NCBI RefSeq assembly: GCF_003231285.1
Contig: NZ_QKNS01000009.1
Span: forward strand, 124,001 to 188,000
DNA: 64,000 nucleotides
Direction: 5' to 3'
Source: Hymenobacter sediminis
GTDB taxonomy: Bacteria; Bacteroidota; Bacteroidia; Cytophagales; Hymenobacteraceae
The stretch's first letter is position 1. Each line of letters begins with the position of its first letter. Position numbers and translations under genes: made by a program. The notes under the pieces are model-generated. The model ran no database searches, was not told the origin of the DNA, and saw nothing but the letters and a program-made list of their open reading frames with translations. Shown one piece after another: positions 62,160-64,000 of this stretch.

Positions 62160-64000
62160 ATGGCAATTCTTCGCTTTAAAGCTCTTGAGCTAGTTGACCA
62201 GCGCGAACCGCTGGCCGTCACTATTGCCGGTGAGCGTCGCTCCGAGACGTTTGGCAAAAATGTTTTTAACCTGGATGCCATGCGGGCTACCATGCCCGGC
62301 GAGTATTTCAAAAAGCTGCAGGCTGCTATCAAGCAAGGCTCTCCGGTAGAGCGGAGCGTGGCCGATGCAGTGGCTTCGGCTATGAAAACCTGGGCTATGG
62401 CCAAGGGAGCTACGCACTATACGCACTGGTTCCAGCCCCTGACCGGTGCTACCGCTGAAAAGCATGACTCCTTCTTCGACCTGAATTCGGATGGTCGGCC
62501 GATTGAGAATTTCAAAGGCTCGGCGCTGGTGCAGCAGGAGCCTGATGCTTCCTCGTTCCCGAACGGCGGCATCCGCAATACCTTTGAGGCCCGCGGCTAC
62601 ACCGCTTGGGACCCTACCTCGCCCGCTTTCATCATTGAAACTGCCGGCGCCAAGACCCTGTGCATTCCCACCATCTTCGTAGCCTACACCGGCGAAGCTC
62701 TCGACTACAAAGCTCCCTTGCTGAAGTCGTTGGCCGCGCTAGAAAAGGCTGCCGTGGATGTGTGTCAGTATTTCGATAAGGACGTGCAGCGTGTGCACAC
62801 AACCCTGGGCATCGAGCAGGAATACTTCTTGGTGGACCGCGCCCTATACAACGCCCGTCCTGATCTGGTGATGACCGGCCGTACCCTGTTTGGGCACGCC
62901 CCGGCTAAAGGTCAGCAATTGGAAGACCACTATTTTGGCTCCATTCCGGCTCGTGTACACGCCTACATGCTGGAGTTTGAGGAGGAAGCCAACAAGTTGG
63001 GTATTCCGCTGCGCACCCGCCACAACGAGGTAGCCCCCCACCAGTTTGAGTGCGCCCCCACCTTCGAGGATGCCAACCTGGCTGTGGATCACAACCAGCT
63101 GCTCATGGACATCATGGAGCGCGTGGCCGACAAGCATAACTTTAAGGTGCTGCTGCACGAGAAGCCATTTGCCGGTGTGAATGGCTCGGGCAAGCATAAC
63201 AACTGGGCCATGAGCACCGATACGGGTGTGAACCTCTTGGCTCCCGGCCGCCGTCCTAAGGAAAACCTACAGTTCCTGGCCTTCTTTATCACCACCATCA
63301 AGGCGGTGCACCGCTATGGTAATCTGTTGCGCGCCAGCATCGCCTCGGCCAGCAACGACCACCGCTTGGGAGCCAACGAGGCCCCGCCGGCAATCATGTC
63401 GGTGTTCGTAGGTTCCATGCTCGACTCGGTGCTGGATGAGTTGGAGCGCACTGCCAAAGTGCCCCTGGACAAAGGCGACAACATCTACCTGAAGCTTGGC
63501 ATTGACAAGATTCCGGCTATTCTGCTTGACAATACCGACCGTAACCGCACTTCGCCTTTTGCCTTCACCGGCAACAAGTTTGAGTTCCGTGCGGTGGGCT
63601 CGTCTGCCAACTCTTCCTCAGCCATGACCACGCTCAACGCCATAGTGGCCGAGCAACTGATCGACTTCAAAAAGTCGGTAGATGCGCTGATTGAGCAGGG
63701 CAAGAAGAAAGAGGTGGCCATTGTGGACGTGCTGCGCGAGTACGTTATCAGCTCCAAAAACATTCGTTTTGAAGGCAATGGCTATTCTGATGAGTGGAAG
63801 CAGGAAGCTGCCGAGCGTGGCCTTTCTAACGTGCCTACCACGCCTCAGGCTCTGGATGCCATTGTAGAAGAAGATGCTGCTTCGCTGTTTGAGCGTCACC
63901 ACATCTTCTCGCACGTAGAGTTGCACGCCCGCCACGAAATTCTGCTGGAGGACTACATCAAGAAAATCCAGATTGAAAGCCGCGTGATGGGCGACCTGGC
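62160..64000 (+). CDS. glnA: Glutamine synthetase type III, partial
   Basis: The ATG is at 62160 (MAILRFKALELVDQREPL). The gene runs off the right edge after 613 codons of the usual 720 or so. Type III features are visible: N-terminal RRSETFGKNVFNLDAM, the catalytic-site GIEQEYFLVDR, RTRHNEVAPHQFE, GVNGSGKHNNWAMST and RTSPFAFTGNKFEFRAVG. It joins ammonia to glutamate with ATP. GSIII is the typical enzyme of Bacteroidota. Promoter directly upstream. Confidence 0.96.
   Translation, partial: MAILRFKALELVDQREPLAVTIAGERRSETFGKNVFNLDAMRATMPGEYFKKLQAAIKQGSPVERSVADAVASAMKTWAMAKGATHYTHWFQPLTGATAEKHDSFFDLNSDGRPIENFKGSALVQQEPDASSFPNGGIRNTFEARGYTAWDPTSPAFIIETAGAKTLCIPTIFVAYTGEALDYKAPLLKSLAALEKAAVDVCQYFDKDVQRVHTTLGIEQEYFLVDRALYNARPDLVMTGRTLFGHAPAKGQQLEDHYFGSIPARVHAYMLEFEEEANKLGIPLRTRHNEVAPHQFECAPTFEDANLAVDHNQLLMDIMERVADKHNFKVLLHEKPFAGVNGSGKHNNWAMSTDTGVNLLAPGRRPKENLQFLAFFITTIKAVHRYGNLLRASIASASNDHRLGANEAPPAIMSVFVGSMLDSVLDELERTAKVPLDKGDNIYLKLGIDKIPAILLDNTDRNRTSPFAFTGNKFEFRAVGSSANSSSAMTTLNAIVAEQLIDFKKSVDALIEQGKKKEVAIVDVLREYVISSKNIRFEGNGYSDEWKQEAAERGLSNVPTTPQALDAIVEEDAASLFERHHIFSHVELHARHEILLEDYIKKIQIESRVMGDL

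Overview
The window looks like a chromosomal segment from a high-GC Bacteroidota, most likely a Hymenobacter-type member of the Cytophagales. This is an inference, not a database match. The support is: near-absence of Shine-Dalgarno sequences; repeated -7 promoter boxes of the form TANNTTTG close to start codons; a SusC/RagA-type plug sequence; a type III glutamine synthetase; a GroEL with a GGM tail; and a gene order typical of the phylum (miaB - sigma-54 activator - lptE - hypothetical - secG - groES - groEL). No phage, insertion sequence, CRISPR array or plasmid function is visible. The window is cut at both ends, in a DEAD-box helicase (left) and in glutamine synthetase III (right).

Layout. 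1-9.7 kb: start of a DEAD-box helicase, a Nudix hydrolase, several secreted proteins or lipoproteins (OmpA-family, NIPSNAP, M28 peptidase, unknowns) and two small basic exported paralogues. 9.8-15.9 kb: one very large gene for an alpha-2-macroglobulin-like protein that carries a carboxypeptidase-regulatory domain plus a SusC-like TonB plug just before its A2M and thioester domains; this is the most unusual object here. 16-18.8 kb: a translationally coupled HAD phosphatase / ADP-ribosylglycohydrolase pair and a PAS histidine kinase that lacks its phospho-acceptor histidine. 19-20.8 kb: two identical tRNA-Asp genes and accA. 20.9-27.4 kb: metallo-hydrolase, patatin, acyltransferase, DUF4159 protein, rsmE and an SDR. 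27.5-32 kb: S1/P1 nuclease, PEP carboxykinase and a POT peptide transporter.

32.2-40.3 kb is a leftward housekeeping block: groEL-groES, secG, a TPR-like protein, lptE, a sigma-54 activator and miaB. 40.5-47 kb, also leftward: pabB, a TPR protein, a zinc-ribbon coiled-coil protein, Nif3, a SMUG2-like DNA glycosylase and a PP2C-like phosphatase. 47.2-51.6 kb, rightward: lpxK, a putative porin, miaE and a small secreted protein. 51.6-64 kb: a GH2 glycosidase, a secreted protein of the family often labelled asparagine synthetase B, an FtsX-type permease, an XRE-like regulator on an AT-rich patch, mtaB, an LtaS-like sulfatase and glnA (type III).

Connections. miaB and miaE together supply the thiolation and hydroxylation steps of ms2io6A tRNA modification. 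lpxK and lptE both serve lipopolysaccharide. secG, groESL and the envelope proteins serve export and folding. Most convergent gene pairs are separated by near-perfect inverted-repeat terminators. Three minus-strand genes (rsmE, pabB, the sulfatase) share the layout TANNTTTG-N4-start codon, which predicts leaderless mRNAs.
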